64,000 nt of DNA, taken from positions 130,271 to 194,270 of the forward strand of contig NZ_FOTM01000006.1 in NCBI RefSeq assembly GCF_900114565.1. Direction: 5' to 3'. Made by a program: the position numbers and the translations under genes. The stretch comes from Leifsonia sp. CL147. GTDB lineage: Bacteria; Actinomycetota; Actinomycetes; Actinomycetales; Microbacteriaceae. The first letter of the stretch is position 1; every line of letters begins with the position of its first letter. Below the pieces are notes generated by a model, which worked only from the letters and a program-made list of their open reading frames with translations, was not told where the DNA came from and ran no database searches. Below, one piece after another: positions 46,035 through 54,299 of this stretch.

Positions 46035-47585
46035 CTACGCGCGCGGCGAGTACACCCGCAGTGCGCCCGGCCGGATGCGGACCGTGAGCCGCTTCGGCTC
46101 GCCCGGCGTCGCGGTCGATGCCTCGCCGTCGTGCGCGTACCCGGGGTCCTCGCCGCGGGCCGCGATGGTGATCTCCGGCACGGTCCGCGCGTCCAGCGCC
46201 GGGGGCCCCTGCAGGAACGGCAGGCGGGCGACCAGCGCGTCGGTCCGCCCGCCGAAGGCCAGCGCGACCGCGCCCCGCGTGCGCGGGCGTCCGCCGGCGA
46301 ACAGGATGCGCACATCCAGCAGATGGTCGTCCAGTCGCCGGCGCTCGATCGGCGCGACCGTGACCGGGTAGTAGCGATCGACGCCGACGAAGACCGACCA
46401 GACCTGCCTGCGCTGTCCGTCGATCTCCACTTCGAGGGGGCTGCTGCGCCGAACCACCCGGATGGCGGCGACGAGTGCCGCGATCGGCTTGCCCAGCCGC
46501 TTCTCGTGCTTTTCGCGCTCCTCGACGAAGGAGGGATAGATCCCCACCGAGGCCGTGTTGAGCACCGTCCGGGTCTCGCCGTCGGCGAACCCGAGGTCCG
46601 CCACGTCGACCTCCCGTCCGCTGCCGGCGGCGAGGGCGCCGAGTGCCGCATCGACCGAGTCGAGCAGGGCCGCCTTGGCGAAGTGGTTGAACGTTCCGCC
46701 GGGGAGCACGAGCAGCGGGAGGCCGGCGGCGCGCGCCTCCTGCGCCACCGCGGCGACGGTCCCGTCCCCTCCGTAGACTCCGAGCACGGCGGGCGGCGAC
46801 GGTGAGCCGAGCTCCCGCTGGATGACGGCCGAGGCATCCTCGCCGTCGCTCAGTTCGTGGATGCGCGCCTGAGGCAGCCGCTCGCGGAGCAGCGGACCCG
46901 GGGCCGGCCGGATGAGACCGCGTCCGGACGTGGAGTTCACCACGAGGAAGACGCCCTCGCCGGTTTCCGTGGCAGGCAGTCCGACCATCCGCGCGGTCGG
47001 GGGATCGCGCCGCACGACCGGCTTCACGGCGGGCGCGACCGCCCGTAGAGCCAGGGCTGCGCCCGCTCCGATGGCGGCCCCTCCCGCGACATCCGACATC
47101 CAGTGGGCTCCGGTGTGCAGCCGGGAGTAGCCGACGCCTGCGGCGACCGGTGCAAGTGCGGCCCCGGCAGCCGGCCACTCCAGTCCGACGCCGGTGGCGA
47201 AGGCGGCGGCGCTCGCCGTATGGCCGGAGGGGAACGACGGCGAGGTCGGGGAGCGTTCGAGGCGCCGGGCGATCGGGATGGACGTGAGCGCCGGACGGTC
47301 GCCGCCGATCAGCCGCTTGCCGATCACGTTGGCCGAAAGGCTCGCGAGGCCGAGGGACGCGAGTCCGCGCACCGCCGCACGCGGACGTCCCAGCACCAGC
47401 AGCGCGGCGGCCACGCCGAACCAGAGCTTGCCGTGGTTGGCGGCCCGGGTCATGCCGCGCCAGAACCCGTCGGACGCAGCCCCCGTGGTGCGGGCGTTGA
47501 TGCGTGCCGCGACCCGCGCATCCATCCGTTTCAGGCGGGCGGGGAGCGGGATGCGCCGGTGCGGTCGGTGACGGGAGGCGGCCAT
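46035..47585 (-). CDS. PAP2 phosphatase-diacylglycerol kinase fusion protein
   Basis: A 516-aa two-domain membrane protein. The N-terminal PAP2 domain has the three acid phosphatase motifs: KRLIGGDRP, PSGHTASAAA and SRLHTGAHWMSDVAGG. From about residue 225 a diacylglycerol/lipid kinase catalytic domain follows, with LVVNSTSGRGL, YGGDGTVAAVAQEA and LPGGTFNHFAKA. It likely interconverts a lipid phosphate and alcohol; the substrate is unknown. ATG 47585 lies 6 nt after TACATT on the minus strand, so it is leaderless. It is divergent from the small membrane protein gene. Confidence 0.9.
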   Translation of the reverse strand: MAASRHRPHRRIPLPARLKRMDARVAARINARTTGAASDGFWRGMTRAANHGKLWFGVAAALLVLGRPRAAVRGLASLGLASLSANVIGKRLIGGDRPALTSIPIARRLERSPTSPSFPSGHTASAAAFATGVGLEWPAAGAALAPVAAGVGYSRLHTGAHWMSDVAGGAAIGAGAALALRAVAPAVKPVVRRDPPTARMVGLPATETGEGVFLVVNSTSGRGLIRPAPGPLLRERLPQARIHELSDGEDASAVIQRELGSPSPPAVLGVYGGDGTVAAVAQEARAAGLPLLVLPGGTFNHFAKAALLDSVDAALGALAAGSGREVDVADLGFADGETRTVLNTASVGIYPSFVEEREKHEKRLGKPIAALVAAIRVVRRSSPLEVEIDGQRRQVWSVFVGVDRYYPVTVAPIERRRLDDHLLDVRILFAGGRPRTRGAVALAFGGRTDALVARLPFLQGPPALDARTVPEITIAARGEDPGYAHDGEASTATPGEPKRLTVRIRPGALRVYSPRA

Positions 47586-47699
47586 GTCGTCAATGTACGC
47601 CGACGCGCGCGGGGCACATCGACCCTCGTCCCGCGCATCCACGCGCCCACGCACGCGTCGCCGCCCACGCCTGCCCGCGCGGGCGATAGGATCGACGGC

Positions 47700-48143
47700 G
47701 TGAGCACGCACGTCATCTCCCAGCCCCATGATCCCCAGGCCGTCGTCCCCGGCAGCGACGAGCACGGCTCGCTCGTCCGCAGCCTGAGCACGACCCTGCC
47801 GACCGCACTCGGCAACCTGCTCGCCACCATCGTGGTGCTGGTCTCACTGGTCCTCGGGATCTGGAGCCTCGTCGCGACCTGGTCGGGCCACGCCGGCTCC
47901 TTCCTCCCCTTCTTCCAGGTCACCGTCGCGGCGACCGTCGTGTCGTTGAACGCGCTGTACGCGCGGCGCACCTTCAGCTACGTGATCACGCTCATCGGCG
48001 CGATCCTCTGGCTCTGGGTGTCCGTGACGCCGTTCCTGCCGTTCTTCCAGGTGCTGCTGCAGGCCGTCACCGTGGTGATCATGCTCGGCGGCGTCGTGTT
48101 CTCGACCGCGGCCGTGCACCTCAGCAAGCAGCCGCGGTTCTGA
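47700..48143 (+). CDS. Small membrane protein of unknown function
   Basis: A 147-aa protein with four hydrophobic segments and a soluble N-terminus of about 30 residues. The segment FLPFFQV occurs twice (before helix 2 and before helix 4), suggesting an internal duplication of a two-helix unit. No family is recognised. The GTG at 47700 is 7 nt after TAGGAT (47687-47692), so it is leaderless. It converges on ligD. Confidence 0.7.
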   Translation: MSTHVISQPHDPQAVVPGSDEHGSLVRSLSTTLPTALGNLLATIVVLVSLVLGIWSLVATWSGHAGSFLPFFQVTVAATVVSLNALYARRTFSYVITLIGAILWLWVSVTPFLPFFQVLLQAVTVVIMLGGVVFSTAAVHLSKQPRF

Positions 48144-48195
48144 CCGGCGCCGGCGAGGTCGCAGGGCGAGACGGCCCCGCGAGGACGCCGCGCGC

Positions 48196-50610
48196 TCAGC
48201 TCTCCCGCACCACCTGATCGGCGCGCTTGTCCGGGCGAAGTCCTCGCCACGACGGTTGACGCAGCCTCCCGGGCCCCGTCCACTCGGCGAACTCCACCTC
48301 GCCGACGAGCTCCGGCCGCACCCAGTGCGCGCCGCGCGCATCCGCCGTCGGCACACCCTCCATCGGGCTGGTCTTCACCGCGTACTCGCCCAGCTTGGCC
48401 AGGAGGTCGTCGAGCACCCGGTCCGTGAACCCGGTCCCGACCTTGCCGACATAGCGAAGCGTGTCGCCGTCCGGGATCCCGAGCAGGAGGGCGCCGATGG
48501 TGTTCTCGCGGCGGCCGTTGCCCGGAGTCCAGCCACCGATGACGACCTCCTGCGTCTGGTGGTGCTTGATCTTGATCCACGCCCGGCTGCGTCGGCCCAC
48601 GGAATACGTGCTGTCCCGGCGCTTCGCCATCACGCCTTCGAGTCCCAGCTGCCGGCTGGACTCGATCGCGTGCTCGAGGTCGCCGTCGAACGCGGGAGGC
48701 ACCTGCACCGGGTCGTGGGGGCCCGGATGCAGGACATCGAGGAGCAGCTCCCTGCGCGCGTCGTACCGGTCGCCGGTGTGCGTGCGCCCATCCGCCTCGA
48801 GCACGTCGAACACGAGGTAGTGCGCAGGCGCCCGCTTGAGCGCGGACTGCACGTCGCCCGGCCGGGTCAGGCCCATCCGGGTCTGCAGCAGGCCGAAGTC
48901 GGGCCGCCCCTTCGGGTTCAGGGTGACGATCTCCCCGTCGAGGACGAGGTCGTGCGAGCCGGCGAGGTCGACGAGCCCGGCGAGGTCGGGATAGGTCCCG
49001 GTCACGTCGTTCCCGTTGCGCGTGGTGAGGCGGAGCCTGCCCTGGCGCACCGCGGCGATGGCGCGGATGCCGTCCCACTTCATCTCGAACGCCCAGTCGC
49101 CTTCGTCGGTCACGTCCGCCTCCGAGCCCAGCGCGGCGAGCATGGGGGAGATGGGATCGCCCGTGATCGCCGGCCCCGGGGCTGCCGCACGCTCCCCGCC
49201 GTCCGGCTCCGTCTTCATCAGGTGGATGAGCCAGTTCTTCTCGTCGCCGTCGCGTCCCGTCCTGATCAGTGCGAACTTCCTCGGCGCCCCGCCGAGCCCC
49301 CCGTCGGGCTGACCGTGGAGCGTCGCGATCACCTCGTCGTCGCGCCACTTCTCCAGCTCGTAGTCGCCGTGGTCCCAGATGTCGACGTGGCCCGCGCCGT
49401 ACTCGCCGTGCGGGATGTCGCCGGCGAAGCTCCCGTACTCCAGGGGATGGTCCTCGGTGTGCACAGCGAGGTGGTTCTGCTTCGTGTCCGTGGGAGTGCC
49501 CTTGGGCAGCGCCCAGCTGACCAGCACGCCGTCGTTCTCCAGCCGGAAGTCCCAGTGCAGCCGGCGGGCGTGGTGCTCCTGGATGACGAACGAGCGTCCC
49601 TCGCCCGCATCCGGCCGATCTTCGGGCACAGGTTCGGGAGTCCTGCTCGCGTCGCGCATCGAGCGGTAGGTGGACAGCCGATCGGGTTCGGACTCAGGTC
49701 CCGCGTGCCCGCCGTGCCCGGCGTACAACTCGGCCAGCGGGTCGCCCCGCCGCTTCAGCCGCTCCATCACCTCCCGGTAGTCGAGGTGTCGCAGGTCCTG
49801 GGATGCGAGCTCCCGCCACGTCCGTGGGGCTGCGACCGTGGGCTGGAAGCGGCCCCGCAGCGAGTAGGGCGCGATGGTCGTCTTCGCTCCGTTGTTCTGG
49901 CTCCAGTCGACGAGCACCTTGCCGGCGCGCAGGGACTTCTTCATGTCGCTGACGATGAGATCCGGGTGGTCCGCCTCCAGCGCCCGCGCCAGCTCGTGCG
50001 CGACCGCCGAGATCTGGTCACTGGTCTGCGAGCCGTCGAGCGCCGCGTAGAGGTGGATTCCCTTGGACCCGGAGGTCACCGGCATCGGGTTCAGCCCCAT
50101 GTCGGTCAGGATGGCGCGGGCCAGCCGGGCGACCTCGGCGCACTCGGTGAGCTGCACGCCCTCGCCGGGATCGAGATCGAGCACCAGCCGGTCGGGATTC
50201 TGCCGTTCGCCACCCGGCGCCACCCGCCACTGCGGGACGTGGATCTCGAGCGAGGCGATCTGCGCCAGCCAGATCAGCGTGGCCCGGTCGTTCACCAGCG
50301 GGTACGTCTTCGGGCCGGAGGAGTGCTGGATGGTCGCCTGCCGCACCCACTCAGGCGTGGAGGCCGGGTCGAGGTCCTTCTGGAAGAACACCGAGCCGGG
50401 ATCGTCGGGCGTCCCCACCCCGTGCACCCACCGTTTCCGCGTGGCGATCCGGTCGCGGACGTACGGGATCATCGCGTCGGCGACGGCGTTGTAGTACCCG
50501 AAGATGTCCGCTTTCGTCGTCCCGGTCTCCGGATACATGACCTTGTCGAGGTTGGTCAGCTTCAGGCGACGGCCGTCGATCTCGACGACCTCGGTGTCAT
50601 GCGCGGCCAT
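48196..50610 (-). CDS. ligD: ATP-dependent DNA ligase D (LigD), multifunctional
   Basis: A non-homologous end-joining enzyme of 804 aa with the Pol-PE-Lig order of mycobacterial LigD. The N-terminal polymerase/primase domain (about 1-290) contains DRLVLDLDPGEG, with catalytic aspartates, and SGSKGIHLY. The 3'-phosphoesterase domain has FVIQEHHARRLHWDFRLE near 345. The ligase has the adenylated Lys in FEMKWDGIR near 510 and VLDGEIV. It is divergent from ku, 75 bp apart, as expected for partners. Confidence 0.95.
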   Translation of the reverse strand: MAAHDTEVVEIDGRRLKLTNLDKVMYPETGTTKADIFGYYNAVADAMIPYVRDRIATRKRWVHGVGTPDDPGSVFFQKDLDPASTPEWVRQATIQHSSGPKTYPLVNDRATLIWLAQIASLEIHVPQWRVAPGGERQNPDRLVLDLDPGEGVQLTECAEVARLARAILTDMGLNPMPVTSGSKGIHLYAALDGSQTSDQISAVAHELARALEADHPDLIVSDMKKSLRAGKVLVDWSQNNGAKTTIAPYSLRGRFQPTVAAPRTWRELASQDLRHLDYREVMERLKRRGDPLAELYAGHGGHAGPESEPDRLSTYRSMRDASRTPEPVPEDRPDAGEGRSFVIQEHHARRLHWDFRLENDGVLVSWALPKGTPTDTKQNHLAVHTEDHPLEYGSFAGDIPHGEYGAGHVDIWDHGDYELEKWRDDEVIATLHGQPDGGLGGAPRKFALIRTGRDGDEKNWLIHLMKTEPDGGERAAAPGPAITGDPISPMLAALGSEADVTDEGDWAFEMKWDGIRAIAAVRQGRLRLTTRNGNDVTGTYPDLAGLVDLAGSHDLVLDGEIVTLNPKGRPDFGLLQTRMGLTRPGDVQSALKRAPAHYLVFDVLEADGRTHTGDRYDARRELLLDVLHPGPHDPVQVPPAFDGDLEHAIESSRQLGLEGVMAKRRDSTYSVGRRSRAWIKIKHHQTQEVVIGGWTPGNGRRENTIGALLLGIPDGDTLRYVGKVGTGFTDRVLDDLLAKLGEYAVKTSPMEGVPTADARGAHWVRPELVGEVEFAEWTGPGRLRQPSWRGLRPDKRADQVVRES

Positions 50611-50685
50611 GCCATCACCGTAAGCCCTCCGTGCATTCCCTGGTCACTCCTTGAAAATGAGCGCATCCCCGGACACGATGGGCAC

Positions 50686-51642
50686 ATGAGGGCCATTTGG
50701 ACGGGCGCCATCACCTTCGGGCTCGTGAACGTGCCGGTGAAGGTGTACAGCGCGACCGAGGATCACGACGTCCCGCTGCACCAGGTGCACGACGCGGACG
50801 GCGGCCGCATCCGCTATCAGCGCCGCTGCGAGATCGACGGCAAGGTCATCCCCTACGAGCACATCGCGAAGGCCTACGACGACGGGGAGCGCACCGTGAT
50901 CCTCTCCGCCGAGGACCTCGCCTCGCTGCCGGCGGAGCGGAGCCGCGAGATCGACGTCGTCGAGTTCGTGCCGAACGACCAGCTCGACCCCCTCATGTTC
51001 GACCGCAGCTACTACCTGGAGCCGGACTCGAAGTCCCTCAAGGCGTACGCGCTGCTGCGCAAGACCCTCGAGGATGAGGAGCGCACGGCCATCGTGGAGT
51101 TCGCCCTCCGCCAGAAGACCCGGCTCGGCGCGCTGCGCGTCCGGGGCAACGTGCTGGTGCTGCAGACGCTGCTGTGGCACGACGAGATCCGCGCGGCCGA
51201 CTTCCCGGCCCTTGAGCAGTCGCCGCGGGTCACCGATCGCGAGCTGCAGCTCTCGAGCGCGCTGATGGAGAGCTTCGCCGGCGACTTCGAGCCCGAGAAG
51301 TTCAGCGACGAGTACCAGGAGGAGCTCCGCAAGCTCATCGATGCGAAGCTCGAGCAGGGCGAAAGCGTGGACACCGCGGCCACCTTCGGCGAGGAGCCCG
51401 AGAAGAAGGGCGGAGGCGAGGTCATCGACCTGATGGAGGCGCTGCAGCGCAGCGTGGAGCGGAGCCGCTCGTCGAAGCCGGGCTCGTCGGGCGCGGAGAA
51501 GAAGCCGGCGTCCAAGTCGGCCGAGTCCAAGTCGGCTGCGTCCAAGTCCACCGCGGCGAAGTCGACCGCATCCAAGTCCACCGCGTCCACCTCCACCGCG
51601 CGGAAGGCTGCGCCCAAGAAGTCCGCGAAGAAGCCTGCGTGA
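50686..51642 (+). CDS. ku: Non-homologous end-joining protein Ku
   Basis: Binds double-strand break ends and recruits LigD. The protein is 318 aa. The core (RAIWTGAITFGLVNVPVKVYSATE to about residue 255) is typical. The C-terminal ~60 residues are a Lys/Ser/Ala low-complexity tail with repeated SKSTA units and a PKKSAKKPA end, a DNA-binding extension seen in some actinobacterial Ku. ATG 50686 is supported by TTGAAA-17-CACGAT just upstream. It overlaps the topoisomerase gene by 4 bp. Confidence 0.94.
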   Translation: MRAIWTGAITFGLVNVPVKVYSATEDHDVPLHQVHDADGGRIRYQRRCEIDGKVIPYEHIAKAYDDGERTVILSAEDLASLPAERSREIDVVEFVPNDQLDPLMFDRSYYLEPDSKSLKAYALLRKTLEDEERTAIVEFALRQKTRLGALRVRGNVLVLQTLLWHDEIRAADFPALEQSPRVTDRELQLSSALMESFAGDFEPEKFSDEYQEELRKLIDAKLEQGESVDTAATFGEEPEKKGGGEVIDLMEALQRSVERSRSSKPGSSGAEKKPASKSAESKSAASKSTAAKSTASKSTASTSTARKAAPKKSAKKPA

Positions 51643-52610
51643 CGCGCCTGCGGCGCAGCAACCCGTCCGGCCCCGGCTACCACCGCAGGATCACCGACGC
51701 AGGTCCGGTCTACGAGGACGAAGCGGGCAACAGGATCGTCGACGACCGCGAGCTGGAGCGCATCCGGTCGCTGGTCATCCCTCCCGCCTGGAAGGACGTG
51801 TGGATCTCGCCCGACGCCCGGGGGCACATCCAGGCGGTCGGCACCGACCAGGCGGGCCGCCGGCAGTACCGCTACCACGACGCCTGGCGGCTGCATCAGG
51901 ACCGCCTCAAGTTCGATCGGGCGGCACAGTTGGCGGAGACACTGCCGTCAGCGCGCCGGAAGGTGACGATGGACCTGCGGGAGGAGGGGTTCGGACGGGA
52001 CCGCATCCTGGCCGCGGCGTTCCGCATCATCGATCTGGGCAGCGTCCGGATCGGCAGCGAGGAGTACCTGCACGCGAACGGAAGCCGGGGACTGACGACG
52101 CTGCTCTGCCGGCACGCCCGCATCGACGGGGACGAGATCACCCTGACCTTCCCCGCCAAGTCGGCGCAGAAGTGGATCAGCACCATCACGGATGCGGACC
52201 TGGCCGAGCTGCTGCGTCAGATCCAGGCGCTGCGCGGGCCCCGGTCGCGCCTGCTGTCCTGGAAGAACTCGACCTGGCACACCATCCGCCCGGCCTCCCT
52301 CAACGAGTACATCCGGCGGCAGACGCGCGGGGAGTTCACAGCGAAGGACTTCCGGACGCTGCACGGCACGATCGTCGCGGCGCAGGCGCTCGCCGAACTC
52401 GGGGTGGCGGGCACCGACGGGCAGCGGAAGAAGCGGATCGTCGCCGCCGTCAACGAGGCCGCTGCCGCCCTGGGCAACACGCCGGCCATCGCGCGAAACA
52501 GCTACATCGACCCGCGTGTCTTCGACCGCTACCGCAACGGCGAGGTCATCGACATCTCGGGTGGCCGTGCGCCGGAGCCGGCATTGCTGGAGCTCCTCTC
52601 GACGAGCTGA
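51639..52610 (+). CDS. DNA topoisomerase IB
   Basis: A bacterial type IB topoisomerase of 323 aa that relaxes supercoils through a 3'-phosphotyrosine. The N-terminal YHRRITDAGPVYEDEAGNRI and PPAWKDVWISPDARGHIQAVGTD are family hallmarks. The catalytic core holds RIGSEEYLHANGSRGLTTLL and KDFRTLHGT. The active tyrosine is in ARNSYIDPRVFDRY. It starts with GTG overlapping the ku stop (GTGA), so it is translationally coupled to the end-joining gene. Confidence 0.92.
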   Translation: MTRLRRSNPSGPGYHRRITDAGPVYEDEAGNRIVDDRELERIRSLVIPPAWKDVWISPDARGHIQAVGTDQAGRRQYRYHDAWRLHQDRLKFDRAAQLAETLPSARRKVTMDLREEGFGRDRILAAAFRIIDLGSVRIGSEEYLHANGSRGLTTLLCRHARIDGDEITLTFPAKSAQKWISTITDADLAELLRQIQALRGPRSRLLSWKNSTWHTIRPASLNEYIRRQTRGEFTAKDFRTLHGTIVAAQALAELGVAGTDGQRKKRIVAAVNEAAAALGNTPAIARNSYIDPRVFDRYRNGEVIDISGGRAPEPALLELLSTS

Positions 52611-52666
52611 CGGCGGACCGGCGGCCACCGTCAGATCCGAACAACCTGTGTATTTTGTGGCGAGAC

Positions 52667-52695
52667 TTGACAAATTGGCCTGAGCATCGTATGCG
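52667..52695 (+). promoter_or_regulatory. Promoter of the sigma factor gene
   Basis: TTGACA (52667-52672), exactly 17 bp, then TATGCG (52690-52695). The 164-nt leader that follows is unusually long for this window and holds a CCTC/GGGG-type fold near 52770-52800. Confidence 0.55.
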
Positions 52696-52827
52696 GGCGC
52701 CTAGCGTACCCCGGCTCCCCGTGTCAACCCCTTGTCGGGGGACAGGGTGTGCTGCCTATCGTTGTTCACGACCTCCTCTCCGTGAGGGGCGGAGGCCGCA
52801 GGAGTGAGAGCACCAACGATGGCAGCG

Positions 52828-52845
52828 CCCGTTTGAAGACGGGCT
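52828..52845 (+). promoter_or_regulatory. Hairpin just upstream of the sigma factor start
   Basis: GCCCGT and ACGGGC enclose a 6-nt loop and end 14 nt before the ATG. It could modulate translation of the sigma factor. The function is inferred from position only. Confidence 0.35.
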
Positions 52846-52859
52846 GATGGGATGACACG

Positions 52860-53771
52860 ATGACTACTCTCGAAGTGACCAGTGACCCGGTCAGGGACTA
52901 TTTGAACTCGATCGGGCGGACGCGCCTGCTGACGGCCGACGAGGAAGTGGCTCTGGCCAAGAGGATCGAAGTGGGAGTGCTCGCCGGTGAGCGTCTCTCG
53001 ATCCGTCCCAACCTGACCCCCCGCGAGAAGCGCGAACTGCAGTACCTGGCCGACGACGGCAAGCGTGCGTTCGAGCGCTTCATCGAGGCCAACCTGCGCC
53101 TGGTGGTCAGCATCGCCAAGCGCTACGCCGGCCGCGGCCTCCCGGTGATGGACCTGATCCAGGAGGGCAACCTCGGGCTGGTGCGCGCGGTGGAGAAGTT
53201 CGATTACCGCACAGGCAACAAGTTCTCCACGTACGCCACCTGGTGGATCCGCCAGTCGATCCTCCGCGGGATCGCGGACACGGCCCGGCTGATCCGCATC
53301 CCCGTGCACACGGTCGAGAAGATCGACAAGCTGGACCGCATCCGCCGCGACCTCGGCGGCGAGCTCGGCCGCACCCCCACCCTGGAGGAGATGGCCGAGG
53401 CGTCGAACCTCGACCCGGCGGAAGTCCACAAGCTGCAGATGAGCGACTCCGAGACGGTGTCGCTGGCGGTTCCTGTGGGTGAGAACGAGGGTGCGGAGCT
53501 GGGCGATCTGATCGAGGACGGTGACTTCGCCGGGCCGCCGGAGGCGGTCGAGGTGGAGTTCCGGCACCGCGATCTGGAGGATCGCCTCCGGGAACTGCCG
53601 CCGCGCGACGCCAAGGTGGTGCGCATGCGCTTCGGCCTGGACGGACAGAAGCCGATGACTCTGGATGAGGTCGGCGAGGTCTACGGGATCACCCGCGAGC
53701 GCGTCCGGCAGCTGGAGACCCGCAGCCTCAAGCGCCTCCGCTGCCCGGAGCTGCTCGAGTACCTGCGCTGA
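52860..53771 (+). CDS. RNA polymerase sigma factor, sigma-70 family (group 2 type)
   Basis: A 303-aa sigma factor. Region 1.2 is [22 protein letters not shown]. Region 2 is [62 protein letters not shown]. Region 3 is [15 protein letters not shown], and region 4 ends [21 protein letters not shown]. It lacks the long N-terminal region 1.1 of primary sigma factors, so it is likely an accessory, HrdB/SigB-like factor; the primary rpoD is expected elsewhere. GGGA lies before the ATG. It has its own promoter and terminator. Confidence 0.9.
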   Translation: MTTLEVTSDPVRDYLNSIGRTRLLTADEEVALAKRIEVGVLAGERLSIRPNLTPREKRELQYLADDGKRAFERFIEANLRLVVSIAKRYAGRGLPVMDLIQEGNLGLVRAVEKFDYRTGNKFSTYATWWIRQSILRGIADTARLIRIPVHTVEKIDKLDRIRRDLGGELGRTPTLEEMAEASNLDPAEVHKLQMSDSETVSLAVPVGENEGAELGDLIEDGDFAGPPEAVEVEFRHRDLEDRLRELPPRDAKVVRMRFGLDGQKPMTLDEVGEVYGITRERVRQLETRSLKRLRCPELLEYLR

Positions 53772-53785
53772 GGCGCTGACGACGA

Positions 53786-53818
53786 GGACCTCGCACCCGA
53801 CGGTGCGGGGTCCTTCTC
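53786..53818 (+). terminator. Rho-independent terminator of the sigma factor gene
   Basis: GGACCTCGCACC pairs with GGTGCGGGGTCC (one G-T pair) around a 4-nt loop, 15 bp after the stop, followed by TTCTCGTT. Confidence 0.8.
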
Positions 53819-53924
53819 GTTGCGTTGACCGGATCGGTTTCATAGGGGAAAAACAGTTGCCGCTTAAGCGGAGTCTTCAATGGCAAGCCAAAGAATGGCC
53901 TTGGTATCAGCACCCGTTACGATG

Positions 53925-54299
53925 TCACAGCCGCAGAGCAGTTGCGTCGACGGCTTCAGATGACCAAAGCACGCCATCGCTGTCAAGCAACCAAACCTCT
54001 GACGTCGTCTCTATTGCGACCCTTCTGACCCAGTAGACGACCATCGCTTCCCAGCGGCACTCCACCGAGCAAACGGCAAGCGACGTAAGCGATGCAGGTG
54101 GAGACATCCCAACAACCCGAGTCGGCGGAAGGGTGAGATCATTGTCCGACTCAAGATGGAAGAGGGTAAGCATCCTTCCTTGGGGGTCGACAAGTTGCGC
54201 GACGCCGTCCTCTGAGCGCACACCGCCGTTGGCAGTGATGAGTGCCGCGAAGTGTTCAAACAGATTCATGTCTTCAGATAGGACCAGCGCGCTTTTCAT
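53925..54299 (-). CDS. Hypothetical protein, candidate immunity protein of the LXG toxin
   Basis: A 124-aa acidic protein with no recognised family. It follows the toxin C-terminal frame with a 4-bp ATGA overlap, the usual place and coupling for a polymorphic-toxin immunity gene. Its GC content is visibly lower than that of the flanking housekeeping genes, a sign of transfer or module exchange. It is intact while the toxin is frameshifted. The 106 bp beyond its stop contain only a CCGCTTAAGCGG palindrome (53860-53871). Confidence 0.6.
   Translation of the reverse strand: MKSALVLSEDMNLFEHFAALITANGGVRSEDGVAQLVDPQGRMLTLFHLESDNDLTLPPTRVVGMSPPASLTSLAVCSVECRWEAMVVYWVRRVAIETTSEVWLLDSDGVLWSSEAVDATALRL

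Noticed and set aside
48256..50685. Long plus-strand open frame extending ku far upstream
   Set aside because: It is the antisense shadow of ligD; the Ku protein starts at RAIWTGAI with a promoter just before ATG 50686.
53821..53924. A short gene between the sigma factor and the immunity gene
   Set aside because: Only short frames without a ribosome site; the stretch contains a CCGCTTAAGCGG palindrome and nothing else identifiable.
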